Shown in pieces: positions 38,350-48,133 of a stretch of DNA of 64,000 nucleotides. The stretch is from Corynebacterium frankenforstense. GTDB lineage: Bacteria > Actinomycetota > Actinomycetes > Mycobacteriales > Mycobacteriaceae. The DNA lies in assembly GCF_030211955.1 (NCBI RefSeq), contig NZ_JASODI010000003.1, positions 136,658-200,657 on the forward strand, read 5' to 3'. Numbering within the stretch: the first letter of the stretch is position 1; each line of letters opens with the position of its first letter. The notes below the pieces were generated by a model. It ran no database searches and was not told the origin of the DNA. It worked only from the letters and a program-made list of their open reading frames with translations. A program made the translations under genes and the position numbers.

Positions 38350-39759
38350 TCAGTACCGTGCCCCGCGGTCTCGGGCGCCGGCCCGTGCGATCCGCCACGC
38401 GGCGCGCACGTGGTCGACGACGGCGCCGGCGGTGGTGGGCAGCCCGTCGGCGGCCAGGCCCGCCGCCAGCTGGTAGAGGCCCACGGCCTCCAGCACCGGC
38501 CGGGCGTACGGCCCGCGCAGCTCGCCGGCCCGCTCCAGGTGGTCCCGCAGGCGCGGGTAGGCGTCCAGGTAGTCGTCGTAGCCGGGGTCGTGGGCGGCCA
38601 CGCGCGCGGCGACGAGGCCGGCGAGCACGTCGCGCCCGCCGGGCAGCTCGCCCCAGGGCACGCTGGCGTCGATGACCGAGCCGCGCCCGCCGGGCAGGGC
38701 GACGATCGCGCGCCGGCCGGGCACGACGACGGCCGCGTCCTCGGCGTCGGCACGCTCGAGCGCGTCCCGGAAGGTGCGGACCGAGGGCTCCGCGTGCTCG
38801 AGCAGGATGGCGCCGTGCTCCGTGCGGATCTCGTCGCCGCGCACGGTCACCGGGGCGGCCTGCGGGGCCGGGCCCGGCGGTTCGGCGCCCTCGACGTCCT
38901 CGGGGCAGTGCACCCGGGCCGCCCCCGCGGACAGCGCGGCGCGCGCCCGCAGCCGGCCGGGCGCCCCGGTGTCGGCCACGGCCATCACGGCCCGCCGCTC
39001 GAGGGTCTGCGGCGCCGGCGGCAGGTCGAGCGGGCGCTCCAGCGGGGCGTCGCCGGCGGCCACCCGCCGGTAGTGGAACACCGTGTCGCCGGGGCACCGG
39101 CCGGGCGGGAGGCCGGAGTCGGCGGTCGCGACCACCTGGCCGCAGTACGGGGAGAGCACGTGCACGGCGGTGCGGTGGCCGGCCGCGAGCGTGACCGTGG
39201 CCGTGACGTGGCGGTCCAGGACGCCGTGGGCCATCGGCTCGTCCGGTTCGCCGAAACCGCGCTTGTGCACCATCTCCGGCTCAGGCACGGAGGCCTCGTG
39301 CGGGTCGACGCCGGCGGGCGTGCCCACCGAGAGCACCCGGGTGCGCTGGCTGCGCGCGTCGTCGAAGAGGTCGGCCTGCACCGGGCTGAGCGGGCCGGGT
39401 CCGAGGTTCTCCACGATCAGGCGGTAGCCCACCGCGACGGGCTCGGAATCCAGCACGCGCGCCCCGACCTCGGTCCAGCCCTCCCCGGTGACCGGCGGGA
39501 AACCGTGGCATTCACCGGCCACGGCGCCGCAGACGTCCACGGGCATGCCCGCCTCGACCAGCCGGCGCGCCCCGCCGCGCACGGCCGCAGCCAGGGTGTT
39601 GTCACCGAGGATGAAGAGCACGCGCACCTGCTCGGGGAGGAACGGATCCGGCGCACACAGCTCCCGGACCACCCGGTCGACGGCCAGGGCCAGCGCCGTG
39701 TCGTCCCGGACGTCGCGGGGCACCCGTTCCAGGGCGGATGCGGGGTAGAAGAGCGACAT
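38350..39759 (-). CDS. Degenerate NAD(P)H-hydrate epimerase/dehydratase-like protein
   Basis: 469 residues that I read as a divergent relative of bifunctional YjeF/Nnr proteins. The N-terminal half shows [22 protein letters not shown] where the epimerase domain normally has a Gly/Asn-rich GNNGGDG loop, and [13 protein letters not shown] where it normally has DxPSGvd. The C-terminal part shows [29 protein letters not shown], comparable to the dehydratase GSGDvLAG block; the final Asp is kept. Several expected catalytic residues are therefore changed. It is co-transcribed with pdxR (stop and ATG two bases apart) and divergent from pdxS. Confidence 0.55.
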   Translation of the reverse strand: MSLFYPASALERVPRDVRDDTALALAVDRVVRELCAPDPFLPEQVRVLFILGDNTLAAAVRGGARRLVEAGMPVDVCGAVAGECHGFPPVTGEGWTEVGARVLDSEPVAVGYRLIVENLGPGPLSPVQADLFDDARSQRTRVLSVGTPAGVDPHEASVPEPEMVHKRGFGEPDEPMAHGVLDRHVTATVTLAAGHRTAVHVLSPYCGQVVATADSGLPPGRCPGDTVFHYRRVAAGDAPLERPLDLPPAPQTLERRAVMAVADTGAPGRLRARAALSAGAARVHCPEDVEGAEPPGPAPQAAPVTVRGDEIRTEHGAILLEHAEPSVRTFRDALERADAEDAAVVVPGRRAIVALPGGRGSVIDASVPWGELPGGRDVLAGLVAARVAAHDPGYDDYLDAYPRLRDHLERAGELRGPYARPVLEAVGLYQLAAGLAADGLPTTAGAVVDHVRAAWRIARAGARDRGARY

Positions 39760-39823
39760 ACCTGCGACGGTACCGGGCGCGCTCCACGGCGACCCACGCG
39801 GCGTCGGAAATTGAACCCGGCGT

Positions 39824-39867
39824 GTGGTCTATTTTTCTGGTTTGTTTTTGGACTTCTCAGTGGACCA
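39824..39867 (+). promoter_or_regulatory. Candidate PdxR boxes upstream of pdxS
   Basis: GTGGTCTA at 39824-39831 and GTGGACCA at 39860-39867 resemble the GTGG(A/T)CTA-like direct repeats I remember for C. glutamicum PdxR. They are 36 bp apart, with an AT-rich stretch (ATTTTTCTGGTTTGTTTTTG) between. The pdxS ATG is 24 bp downstream of the second box. Confidence 0.45.
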
Positions 39868-39890
39868 CCCGCGGGCGCAGAATGGTCCTC

Positions 39891-40799
39891 ATGTCTGATA
39901 ACAACGATGTAACTGGCACCACCCAGGGCTCGCCGCTGGTCAAGCGCGGCCTGGCCGACATGCTCAAGGGCGGCGTGATCATGGACGTGGTCACCCCGGA
40001 GCAGGCGAAGATCGCCGAGGATGCCGGCGCCGTAGCCGTCATGGCCCTCGAGCGCGTCCCCGCCGACATCCGCGCCCAGGGCGGCGTGGCCCGCATGTCC
40101 GACCCGGACCTGATCGACGGCATCATCGACGCCGTGTCCATCCCCGTGATGGCCAAGGCGCGCATCGGCCACTTCGTCGAGGCACAGGTCCTGCAGTCGC
40201 TCAAGGTGGACTACATCGACGAGTCCGAGGTCCTCTCCCCCGCCGACTACGTCAACCACATCGACAAGCAGAAGTTCACCGTGCCCTTCGTCTGCGGCGC
40301 GACGAACCTCGGTGAGGCGCTGCGCCGCATCGCCGAGGGTGCCGCGATGATCCGCTCCAAGGGTGAGGCCGGCACCGGCGACGTCTCCGAGGCCACCAAG
40401 CACATCCGCACCATCAACAAGGAGATCGCGCAGCTGGCCGGCGCCAGCGATGACGAGCTCTACGTGCGCGCCAAGGAGCTGGCCGCCCCCTACGACCTGG
40501 TCCGCGAGGTCGCCCAGGCCGGCAAGCTGCCCGTGGTGCTCTTCACCGCCGGCGGCATCGCCACCCCGGCCGACGCCGCGATGATGATGCAGCTCGGCGC
40601 CGACGGCGTCTTCGTCGGCTCCGGCATCTTCAAGTCCGGCAACCCGGCCCAGCGCGCCGCCGCGATCGTCAAGGCCACCGCCGCCTACGACGACCCGGAC
40701 GTCATCGCCGAGGTCTCCCGCGGTCTGGGCGAGGCCATGGTCGGCATCAACGTCGCCGACCTGCCCGCCCCGCACCGCCTGGCGGAGCGCGGCTGGTGA
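39891..40799 (+). CDS. pdxS: Pyridoxal 5'-phosphate synthase, PdxS subunit
   Basis: 302 residues, the lyase subunit that builds PLP from ribose 5-phosphate, glyceraldehyde 3-phosphate and ammonia. Conserved blocks are [20 protein letters not shown] and [11 protein letters not shown] near the N-terminus, [24 protein letters not shown] and [17 protein letters not shown] at 39891 is chosen from the family start; upstream residues in the open frame are unrelated. It overlaps pdxT by four bases (GTGA). Confidence 0.97.
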   Translation: MSDNNDVTGTTQGSPLVKRGLADMLKGGVIMDVVTPEQAKIAEDAGAVAVMALERVPADIRAQGGVARMSDPDLIDGIIDAVSIPVMAKARIGHFVEAQVLQSLKVDYIDESEVLSPADYVNHIDKQKFTVPFVCGATNLGEALRRIAEGAAMIRSKGEAGTGDVSEATKHIRTINKEIAQLAGASDDELYVRAKELAAPYDLVREVAQAGKLPVVLFTAGGIATPADAAMMMQLGADGVFVGSGIFKSGNPAQRAAAIVKATAAYDDPDVIAEVSRGLGEAMVGINVADLPAPHRLAERGW

Positions 40800-41431
40800 G
40801 TCGCGCGGAGGCCGCGCCGACCGTCGGTGTGCTCGCCCTGCAGGGCGGCGTCGCCGAGCACGCCGAGCTCCTGGAGAAGCTGGGCGCCACGGTGCGCCTG
40901 GTGCGCCGGCCCGGTGACCTCGAGGGGCTGGACGGCCTGGTGCTGCCCGGCGGGGAGTCGACCACGATCGACCGGCTGACGCGCATCTTCGGGCTGCGCG
41001 AGCCGCTGATCGCCGCCGTGCGCGAGGGACTTCCGGTGCTGGGCACCTGCGCGGGTCTGATCCTGCTCTCCGCCGAGGTCGGGGACCCGGCCGCTGGCCA
41101 ACAGGTCCTGGGACTCCTCGACGTCACCGTGCGCCGCAACGCCTTCGGCCCCCAGGTCGACTCCGCCGAGGCGGAGCTGCCCTGGACGCCGGCCGGCGGC
41201 GGCGCGGCGAGCGTGACCGCGGCCTTCATCCGTGCGCCCGAGGTCATCCGCCTCGGCGACGGCGTCGAGGCCTGCTCGGTGCTTGTCGACGCCGAGGGGC
41301 GCCGGCGCGTGGTCGGCGTGCGCCCGGGCGCGGTGACCGGGGTGTCCTTCCACCCCGAGCTGACCGGGGACGAGACCGTGCACGCGGAGTTCCTCGGACG
41401 GGTGCGGGCGCACGCGGGGGCGCGCGTCTAG
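40796..41431 (+). CDS. pdxT: Pyridoxal 5'-phosphate synthase glutaminase subunit
   Basis: 211 residues, class I glutamine amidotransferase that supplies ammonia to Pdx[13 protein letters not shown] and LPGGESTTI are typical; the nucleophile is Cys85 in GTCAGLIL and the His-Glu pair is in [12 protein letters not shown] start within the pdxS stop. Converges on the kinase gene with 12 bases between. Confidence 0.95.
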   Translation: MSRAEAAPTVGVLALQGGVAEHAELLEKLGATVRLVRRPGDLEGLDGLVLPGGESTTIDRLTRIFGLREPLIAAVREGLPVLGTCAGLILLSAEVGDPAAGQQVLGLLDVTVRRNAFGPQVDSAEAELPWTPAGGGAASVTAAFIRAPEVIRLGDGVEACSVLVDAEGRRRVVGVRPGAVTGVSFHPELTGDETVHAEFLGRVRAHAGARV

Positions 41432-41443
41432 CCGTCCAGCCGG

Positions 41444-42130
41444 CTAGCCGCGGGGCCGGCCGCGGGTTCCGTCCGCGGCGAGCACCCCGCCCGCCGGCGG
41501 GCGGGTCTCGCCCACGGTGCCGAGCACCGCGAGGTCGGCGAGATCCCAGGGGCACCGGGACGCGAGGAACGGGCGCTCCTCGGTCTGCCAGTCGTCCCAG
41601 AAGCGGGTGGCCGCGTCCTGATCGCGTACGCCCGCGTCGACCTCGCGGGCGATACCGCGGCGACGCTGCTCCTCGACGTCGCCGGTGACCCAGACGCTGA
41701 AGTCCGCCAGCGGCGCGATCGCGTCCGTCAGCGCACCGGTGCCCTCGACGATGAGCAACCGGGGTCCCGCGGGCACCTGCACCGATCCCCCACGCCCCTC
41801 GGCGACCCAGCCGGGCGGCCGGTAGTTCACCGCGTCGCCGGCGAGAAACGGTTCGATGATGTGCGTGACCAGCAGGTCGTGCCACCCGAAGCGCGAGTGA
41901 TGCCAGGCGAGGTCGTCGGTGGCCACGACCGCCGTCGGACGGCCGGAGCGGGTCGCCTCGTCCGCGAGAGCTGCCGCCAGGGTGGATTTCCCGGCGCCAC
42001 CGCGGCCGTCGATCAGCACGACCCGGCGGCCCCGGCCTGCGGGCAGCAGGTCGGCGAGCGGCCTCGGGGTGAAGGGCCCGAGGTGGGGCTCACCCGGGCC
42101 GGGGTCGAACAGCGCCGTCGAACTCGGCAT
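41444..42130 (-). CDS. P-loop (uridine-kinase-like) nucleotide kinase
   Basis: 228 residues with the Walker A VVLIDGRGGAGKSTLAAAL (about 37-55) and the motif VVATDDLAWHHSRFGWHD, as in uridine/phosphoribulokinase-like kinases of actinobacteria. VEGTGAL is the Walker B region. AGGAAGGA precedes the ATG and TACACT near 42195 may be its -10. Substrate not known. Confidence 0.72.
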   Translation of the reverse strand: MPSSTALFDPGPGEPHLGPFTPRPLADLLPAGRGRRVVLIDGRGGAGKSTLAAALADEATRSGRPTAVVATDDLAWHHSRFGWHDLLVTHIIEPFLAGDAVNYRPPGWVAEGRGGSVQVPAGPRLLIVEGTGALTDAIAPLADFSVWVTGDVEEQRRRGIAREVDAGVRDQDAATRFWDDWQTEERPFLASRCPWDLADLAVLGTVGETRPPAGGVLAADGTRGRPRG

Positions 42131-42276
42131 CAGATGGTCCTTCCTGGCCTCGGCGGCAGGCCTGCGGTATCCGGGACACGGGAGTCACCGCAGTGTAGCG
42201 GACACGGCGGGCTGATGCTTCGTCTCAGACGACGGGTGTGCGCCGGACCCGGCTTGATCCCGGCACAATGGCGGGC

Positions 42277-43566
42277 ATGGACCCCGTCATCGCCCGGCTC
42301 GCCGCCGCCGAGGCCACCTCCTGGCTGCGCGCGCAGCCCCTGGCCCCGGGCTGGGCCGGCGACGCCGCCCTCGACGCCCGGATCGCCCGGGCGCGCGCCC
42401 GCTTCTCCCGCTTCGCCGGCTGGTTCTCGCGGACCTTCCCGGACTCCGCGCCCACCGGCGGCGTCCTCGAGTCGCCGCTGGTGTGCGCGCCCGCGCTGCA
42501 GGCCGCGCTCGAGGACGACCTGGGTGCACCGCTGCGCGGCCGGCTCTGGGTCAAGCGCGACGACCTGCTGCCGGTCTCCGGGTCGGTGAAGTCTCGCGGC
42601 GGCATCCACGAGGTGCTCGAGTACGCCGAGGAGGTGCTCCAGGCCGCGGGCCTGGACGCCTCGGACGCCGGCATGCCCGCGGGCAAGAAGGCGCTGGCCG
42701 GGCACACAATCGCCGTCGGCTCGACAGGCAACCTGGGCCTGTCCATCGGGCTGGTCGGCGCCGCGCTCGGCCTGCGCGCGGTGGTGCACATGTCCCGCGA
42801 CGCGAAGGGGTGGAAGAAAAAGCTGTTGCGCGAGCGCGGCGCCGAGGTCGTCGAGCACGCCGGCGACTTCTCCGCGGCCGTGGCCGCCGGGCGCCAGCAG
42901 GCAGCAGACCAACAAGACACCCACTTCGTCGACGACGAGGCCTCGCTCTCGCTCTTCGCCGGCTACGCCGTGGCCGCCGGGCGGCTGGCCGGCCAGCTGC
43001 GCGCACTCGAGATCCCCGTCGACCGCGAGCACCCGCTCGTGGTGCACCTGCCCTGCGGGGTCGGCGGGGCCCCGGGCGGGATCGCCTACGGGCTCTACCG
43101 CACCTTCGGAGCGGACGTGTGCTGCGTCCTGCACGAACCGGTGGCCGCACCGGCGGTCTTCCTCGGCGAGCGCTCGGGCCTGCGCGAGAAGATCAGCGTC
43201 GCCGAGATCGGCCTGGACGGGCGCACCGACGCCGACGGGCTCGCCGTCGGACGGATGTCGAGCCTGGTCCGCGGCGTCGTCGGCGGCCGCATCGACGGCT
43301 TCGCCACGCACTACGACGCCGAGCTGACCGGCCTGGTCGCCCGCGTACACGACGCCGAGGGCTGGCGCCTGGAACCCTCGGCGACCGCGGGGCTCACCGG
43401 CCCGTGGCGGGTGCAGGCCGACGCGGACTTCCTGCGCGCCCGCGGCCTGGACGGGGAACGCCTCGACCGGGCCACCCACATCGCCTGGTCCACGGGCGGG
43501 TCGATGGTCCCGGAGGAGGAGTTCGCCGCGCTGCTGGCGGCCGGCCGGGACGCGGCCCTGCGTTAG
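42277..43566 (+). CDS. dsdA: D-serine dehydratase
   Basis: 429 residues, PLP-dependent, converting D-serine to pyruvate and ammonia. The PLP lysine is in PVSGSVKSRGGIHEVLEYA in part (residues 104-113), the phosphate-binding glycines in VGSTGNLGLSIGL, and HLPCGVGGAPGGIAYGL is typical of DsdA. The ATG at 42277 is chosen; ATG at 42268 is an alternative. CACAAT lies eight bases upstream, so the mRNA may be leaderless. Stands alone, without a DsdC or DsdX neighbour. Confidence 0.88.
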   Translation: MDPVIARLAAAEATSWLRAQPLAPGWAGDAALDARIARARARFSRFAGWFSRTFPDSAPTGGVLESPLVCAPALQAALEDDLGAPLRGRLWVKRDDLLPVSGSVKSRGGIHEVLEYAEEVLQAAGLDASDAGMPAGKKALAGHTIAVGSTGNLGLSIGLVGAALGLRAVVHMSRDAKGWKKKLLRERGAEVVEHAGDFSAAVAAGRQQAADQQDTHFVDDEASLSLFAGYAVAAGRLAGQLRALEIPVDREHPLVVHLPCGVGGAPGGIAYGLYRTFGADVCCVLHEPVAAPAVFLGERSGLREKISVAEIGLDGRTDADGLAVGRMSSLVRGVVGGRIDGFATHYDAELTGLVARVHDAEGWRLEPSATAGLTGPWRVQADADFLRARGLDGERLDRATHIAWSTGGSMVPEEEFAALLAAGRDAALR

Positions 43567-43572
43567 CGGGAG

Positions 43573-45582
43573 CTACCGTAGCGCCTGCTCGATCTGGGCG
43601 CGCAGCTGCGGGAAACGGTCACCCATGGCGTTGAGCAGCGGCTGGCCGAACAGGCCGAGCACGCCGAGCAGCCCGAGCACACCGGCCAGCACGCCGAAGA
43701 CGGTGCCGGCTGAGGAGCCGAGGGCCGAGCCCGCGATGAAGTCGCCCTCCGAGGAGCTGTCCGCGGAGCCGTCGGCACCGTCGCCGCCGTCCGCGTCGTC
43801 CGCGTCGTCGGAGTCGTCGCCGTCCTCGACGCCCTCACCGGTGATCTCGAAGAGCGTGGTGGTCCCGGAGACCTCGTTGCCCACCACCAGCATGGGCCTG
43901 CCGTTGGGCGAGTCCTTGGCTGCGATGAACGCCAGGCCCTCCGGGCCGAGGTCACCGGCGCCCTCGGCGGAGCCGGTCTCGTCCGGGTCCACCGAGAAGT
44001 CGCGGTTGTTGACGTAGGTGACGAACTGGCTGCCCGCCGGGTCGGTGACGTCGTAGACGAAGATGCCGCCGACGCGCTCGAGCCCGATGAAGGCGTAGGT
44101 GCGCCCGTTGATCTCGCCGAGGGTGAGCCCCTCCGGCTCCGGGCCCTTGTTGTCGGAGCGGTCGTCGAAGGCGGTCTCCTCGTGGTTGGAGTTGAACACC
44201 AACGGCGAGCGCTCCGCGACGTCGGCGAGAATCTCCTCGAACTCGGCGCCCGAGTCGAAGACGCGGGTGCCGTCGGCGGAGTAGACGGAGAAGCCGCGGG
44301 TGCCGTAGGAGTAGAGCTCCTCGTAGCAGGAGCCGTCCCCGCTCAGGCCGTCGGCGAGCGTGATGTTGAGGCGGCCGAGGTTCTCGTCCTCCTGCAGGTC
44401 CTCGATGCCCTCGGCGTCGAGCCCGGCGAAGCCCTCGCACAGGCCGGGCAGCGGGCGGTCGAGGTAGTCGGTCTCGTCCGGGTCGCCCAGGTGCTTGACG
44501 CGGGCCTCCTCGGAGTAGGCGTCCCAGTCGCGGGCGTCGCCCTCGTTGGCGGTGACGAAGTAGGTGGTGCCGCCGGCCTGGTAGGCGCCGATGGAGTCCG
44601 GCTGGACCAGGCCCTTGACCGGCCAGTTGGCGATGTTGACCTTCTCGTCGCGGTCCGAGGCGTCCAGCCCGTTGCCCGGCTGGGAGTGGTCGACGGTGCC
44701 CAGCGGCAGGATGTCGGTGACCTGCGCGGCGGCGATGTCGACGACGGCCACGGCGTTGTTCTCCTGGAGGGTGACGTACGCGGTGCCGTCGACGGTAGCG
44801 ATGTACTCCGGCTCGAGGTTCTGCGCGACGGTGGTGGTGTACTCCTCGCCGTCGACCTCCTCGGGCCCGAAGATGCGCACGCCCTCGGGCAGCGAGTCCT
44901 CGAAGGCGGTGAAGCCCGCGGTGCGCACGTCCGACTGCGCGGGCGCCTCGAGGCCCTCGGGCAGCGCGACGACGGAGACCGAGCCCTCCGGGTCGACGGA
45001 GTAGTCCTCCGCCGGCTCGCCCTCGTTGGCGACCAGGGCGCTGGTGCCGTCGGCGGTGATGGTGACCATGTCCGGGAGCGACCCGACGCCCACCCGGCCG
45101 AGCTCCTCGCCGTCGCCGGCGGCGTCGAAGAAGATCAGCGAGCCCGGCTCGGTCTTGTCGTCCGGCTCGACGGTGGCGGCGGCCAGGCCGTCGGCGCGCA
45201 CGGCCACGGAGTTGACGGTGGTGCCCGCGCCCCCGTCGACGGAGTGCAGCAGCTTCGGCTCGGCGGGCTCGGAGACGTCGAGGACGTCGATCTTGCCGGA
45301 CTGCGCGTTGACCACCATGACGCGCTGGCTGTCGGGGCGGTGGGCGACGATCTCGGCGGCGGACTCACCGAAGACGCCGGTCTCGTGGCTGCCGACGGGC
45401 TCGAGCCCGATGGCCGCGCCCGGTGCGGAATGCGTGACGGGATTGGCGACGACCGCGGCATGCGCCGGCGCTGCGTTGGTCACCGTGGCCAGACCGGCGA
45501 TGCCGGTGGCCAGGGAGGTGCACAGGGCGACGCCGGTGCGGGTGGTGCGGGCGGTGCGGAGGGACGGGCGGGAGGTCATCAC
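43573..45582 (-). CDS. Secreted choice-of-anchor-I beta-propeller protein
   Basis: 669 residues. An N-terminal signal peptide ends near AAPAHA-AVV, a beta-propeller of repeated VNSVAVRADG / DMVTITADGTSALVANEGEP type segments follows, and QPDSIGAYQAGGTTYFVTANEGDARDWDAYSEE (in parts) is typical of the choice-of-anchor I family. A Ser/Asp/Gly-rich spacer (about 595-625) precedes one membrane segment, GTVFGVLAGVLGLLGVLGLF, near the C-terminus, so it is probably held at the cell surface. AGGAAG stands nine bases before the ATG. Function unknown; some relatives are called alkaline phosphatase-like. Confidence 0.75.
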   Translation of the reverse strand: MMTSRPSLRTARTTRTGVALCTSLATGIAGLATVTNAAPAHAAVVANPVTHSAPGAAIGLEPVGSHETGVFGESAAEIVAHRPDSQRVMVVNAQSGKIDVLDVSEPAEPKLLHSVDGGAGTTVNSVAVRADGLAAATVEPDDKTEPGSLIFFDAAGDGEELGRVGVGSLPDMVTITADGTSALVANEGEPAEDYSVDPEGSVSVVALPEGLEAPAQSDVRTAGFTAFEDSLPEGVRIFGPEEVDGEEYTTTVAQNLEPEYIATVDGTAYVTLQENNAVAVVDIAAAQVTDILPLGTVDHSQPGNGLDASDRDEKVNIANWPVKGLVQPDSIGAYQAGGTTYFVTANEGDARDWDAYSEEARVKHLGDPDETDYLDRPLPGLCEGFAGLDAEGIEDLQEDENLGRLNITLADGLSGDGSCYEELYSYGTRGFSVYSADGTRVFDSGAEFEEILADVAERSPLVFNSNHEETAFDDRSDNKGPEPEGLTLGEINGRTYAFIGLERVGGIFVYDVTDPAGSQFVTYVNNRDFSVDPDETGSAEGAGDLGPEGLAFIAAKDSPNGRPMLVVGNEVSGTTTLFEITGEGVEDGDDSDDADDADGGDGADGSADSSSEGDFIAGSALGSSAGTVFGVLAGVLGLLGVLGLFGQPLLNAMGDRFPQLRAQIEQALR

Positions 45583-45791
45583 AAGGCTCTTCCTGGTCGG
45601 CGGACAGACAACTGCCAGGGTCCCTGAGGCGTGCGAAGCCGCGGTGGCCGCGCGGTGACGCTGCAGCGGCCTCCCGGTGAACTCCCGGAGACCGCGCCCG
45701 CCGCGTGGCTAGCATGGATATTGAGTGATCATTCCGCGGGACGGGCCTGCCACCCGGGGAGGTCGACCGCGGCGACCGCGAGGAGCCCGCC

Positions 45792-46574
45792 ATGTTCGAC
45801 CTGACCGACCAGACCGCCGTCGTCACCGGAGGTGCCGCCGGCATCGGTCGCGCGATCGTGGGGATGCTGCGCGAGGCCGGGGCCACCGTCGTCATCGCCG
45901 ACCTCGACCTCGAGGCCGCCGAACGCACCGCGAAGGAGACCGGCTCGCACGCCCGCCGCCTCGACGTCACCGACCGAAAGGCGGTCCACGAGCTGTTCGC
46001 CGAGGTCAACGAGACCTTCGGCGGCATCCAGATCCTGTGCTCGAACGCGGGCATCTTCCCGCAGGCCAGCCTGGAGACCATGACCGACGAGCAGTGGAAC
46101 CACATCTTCGACGTCAACGTCCGCGGCGCCTTCGTCACCGTCCAGGAGGTGCTGCCGTACATGCGCGCCGCCGGCTACGGACGTGTGGTCATCACGACCT
46201 CGATCACCGGCTCGCACACCGGCTACCCCGGCTGGGCGCACTACGGGGCGACCAAGGCCGCCCAGCAGGGCTTCATGCGCAGCGCGGCCCTCGAGGTCGC
46301 CCGCGACGGCATCACCGTCAACGGGGTGGCCCCGGGCAACGTCGCCACGGAGGGACTGAAGGCGCAGGGCGAGGAGTACAACGCGCAGATGGCGCGTGCG
46401 GTGCCGGTGCTGCGCCTGGGCGACCCGCGCGACATCGGCGCGGTGGCCTGCTTCCTGGCCAGCCGCGAGGCCGGCTACATCACCGGCCAGGTCATCGTCG
46501 CCGACGGCGGCCAGATCCTGCCGGAGTCCCCCGAGGCGATCCTGCCCGCCCGCGGGAACGGGCACGACGCCTGA
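45792..46574 (+). CDS. SDR-family oxidoreductase (FabG-like)
   Basis: 260 residues, classical short-chain dehydrogenase. TGGAAGIGRAI (12-22) binds NAD(P); CSNAG at about 90; Ser in TTSITGS; Tyr and Lys in YGATKAAQ. ADGGQILPES is near the C-terminus. GAGGAG precedes the ATG. Single gene in front of the clpP terminator; substrate unknown. Confidence 0.82.
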   Translation: MFDLTDQTAVVTGGAAGIGRAIVGMLREAGATVVIADLDLEAAERTAKETGSHARRLDVTDRKAVHELFAEVNETFGGIQILCSNAGIFPQASLETMTDEQWNHIFDVNVRGAFVTVQEVLPYMRAAGYGRVVITTSITGSHTGYPGWAHYGATKAAQQGFMRSAALEVARDGITVNGVAPGNVATEGLKAQGEEYNAQMARAVPVLRLGDPRDIGAVACFLASREAGYITGQVIVADGGQILPESPEAILPARGNGHDA

Positions 46575-46597
46575 GCCGCGCGGTCTGATCCGCACGG

Positions 46598-46627
46598 AAA
46601 AAGCCGCGCAGCCGAAGCTGCGCGGCT
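46598..46627. terminator. Intrinsic terminator between SDR gene and clpP2
   Basis: AGCCGCGCAGC (46602-46612) pairs with GCTGCGCGGCT (46617-46627) around CGAA. A run of A at 46598-46602 gives a T-tract on the minus strand, so it suits clpP2 best. Confidence 0.85.
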
Positions 46628-46669
46628 CCACCTGCGGCGGCCCACCCCGGGGCCGCCTGAGCTGGACGA

Positions 46670-47344
46670 CTAGTCGTGCAGCTTGCGGTAGCCGAAGACC
46701 TCATCGATGATGCCGTACTCCACGGCGTCCTCGGCGGTGAGGATCTTGTCGCGGTCGGTGTCGATGCGCACCTGCTCCGGGGTCCGGCCGGTGTGGCGGG
46801 CCAGCGTCTCCTCCATCTGGCGGCGCATGCGCTCGATCTCGGCGGCCTGGATCTCCAGGTCGGAGACCTGCCCCTGGGTGCCCTGGGTGGCCGGCTGGTG
46901 GATGAGCACGCGGGCGTTGGGCAGCGCGGCGCGCTTGCCCTTGGTGCCCGCGGCCAGCAGCACGGCCGCCGCCGAGGCCGCCTGGCCCAGGCAGACGGTG
47001 CGCACGTCGGGGCGTACGTACTGCATCGTGTCGTAGATCGCCGTCATGGCGGTGAAGGAGCCGCCGGGCGAGTTGATGTACATGGTGATGTCGCGGTCCG
47101 GGTCCATGCCCTCGAGGACCAGCAGCTGCGCCATGATGTCGTTGGCCGAGGTGTCGTCGACCTGCACGCCGAGGAAGATGATGCGCTCCTCGAAGAGCTT
47201 GGCGTAGGGGTTGGTCTCCTTGGTGCCGTAGGCGGACTGCTCGATGAAGCTCGGCAGGACGTAGCGCGACTGCGGCATCTGCATGCCCGGGGTCGGGCCC
47301 GACTGGGGAAGCTGCAGGCCACCGGCGGAAATCGGGTTGAACAT
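46670..47344 (-). CDS. clpP2: ATP-dependent Clp protease proteolytic subunit 2
   Basis: 224 residues. Active site Ser124 in [14 protein letters not shown], His149 in [10 protein letters not shown], and the Asp in the [11 protein letters not shown] region. GQAASAAAV rather than GMAASM is typical of actinobacterial ClpP2. It forms the mixed ClpP1P2 tetradecamer and works with ClpX or ClpC. clpP1 lies 29 bases upstream on the same strand. Confidence 0.95.
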   Translation of the reverse strand: MFNPISAGGLQLPQSGPTPGMQMPQSRYVLPSFIEQSAYGTKETNPYAKLFEERIIFLGVQVDDTSANDIMAQLLVLEGMDPDRDITMYINSPGGSFTAMTAIYDTMQYVRPDVRTVCLGQAASAAAVLLAAGTKGKRAALPNARVLIHQPATQGTQGQVSDLEIQAAEIERMRRQMEETLARHTGRTPEQVRIDTDRDKILTAEDAVEYGIIDEVFGYRKLHD

Positions 47345-47373
47345 TCTCTCTACCTCTCCTATCTGCTTCCCGC

Positions 47374-47973
47374 TCAGTTGCTCACGGAGCCCTGGACGGT
47401 CTCGATGACGTGGTCGACCAGGCCATAGTCCTTGGCCTCCTGGGCGGTGAACCAGCGGTCACGGTCGGAGTCCTTGACGATCTGCTCGTAAGACTGACCG
47501 GAGTGCTCCGCGATCAGCTCGGCCATCTCCTTCTTGGTCAGCGCGAACTGCTCGGCCTGGATGGCGATGTCCGCGGCGGTGCCGCCCACACCGGCCGAGG
47601 GCTGGTGCATCAGGATGCGCGCGTGCGGCAGCGCGAAGCGCTTGCCGGGGGTGCCGGCGGTCAGCAGGAACTGGCCCATCGAGGCGGCCAGACCCATGCC
47701 GTAGGTGGCCACGTCACACGGCGAGTACTTCATCGTGTCGTAGATGGCCATGCCGGCGGTCACGGAGCCGCCGGGCGAGTTGATGTAGAGCGAGATGTCG
47801 CGGTTCGGGTCCTCCGCGGAGAGCAGGAGGATCTGCGCGCACAGCTTGTTGGCGATCTCGTCGTTGACCTCGCTGCCCAGGAAGATGATGCGCTCCCGCA
47901 GGAGGCGCTCGTAGACCGAGTCACCCAGGTTCACGCCCGCGTTCTCGGGGCCCATGGTGGTCCGTTCGCTCAT
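47374..47973 (-). CDS. clpP1: ATP-dependent Clp protease proteolytic subunit 1
   Basis: 199 residues. Active site Ser98 in [12 protein letters not shown], His123 in ILMHQPSAG and the Asp in [13 protein letters not shown]. The ATG at 47973 gives six residues more than a second ATG at codon 7. It is first in the clpP1-clpP2 operon. A ClgR-type box lies 79-96 bp upstream. Confidence 0.95.
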   Translation of the reverse strand: MSERTTMGPENAGVNLGDSVYERLLRERIIFLGSEVNDEIANKLCAQILLLSAEDPNRDISLYINSPGGSVTAGMAIYDTMKYSPCDVATYGMGLAASMGQFLLTAGTPGKRFALPHARILMHQPSAGVGGTAADIAIQAEQFALTKKEMAELIAEHSGQSYEQIVKDSDRDRWFTAQEAKDYGLVDHVIETVQGSVSN

Positions 47974-48051
47974 GAGAGTCAGTCTCTCCTTTTTCTTCGT
48001 CCGTTTATTCAGGGTCCCAGGCTACCGCCGCACTCCCCCGGGATGCCGCCG

Positions 48052-48069
48052 TGTTCGCTGACAGCGTCG
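48052..48069. promoter_or_regulatory. ClgR box upstream of clpP1
   Basis: CGCTGACAGCG (48056-48066) matches the core CGCYNANRGCG of the C. glutamicum ClgR consensus in every position, and flanks match except one base. It is about 80 bp upstream of clpP1. ClgR activates clpP1P2 in C. glutamicum. Confidence 0.75.
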
Positions 48070-48082
48070 TCGGGGACGGAAA

Positions 48083-48110
48083 AAGGGGCCCGGGCGGTCC
48101 CGGGCCCCTT
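48083..48110. terminator. Intrinsic terminator after tig
   Basis: A 12-bp perfect stem, AAGGGGCCCGGG (48083-48094) with CCCGGGCCCCTT (48099-48110), loop CGGT. AAAA on the plus strand before it gives a T-tract for tig on the minus strand. Confidence 0.9.
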
Positions 48111-48133
48111 CTTCGCGGCGTGTCAGGCGGAGG

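Noticed and set aside
39760..39890. Riboswitch in front of pdxS
   Set aside because: Only short direct repeats fitting a MocR-type activator are seen, with no structured leader.
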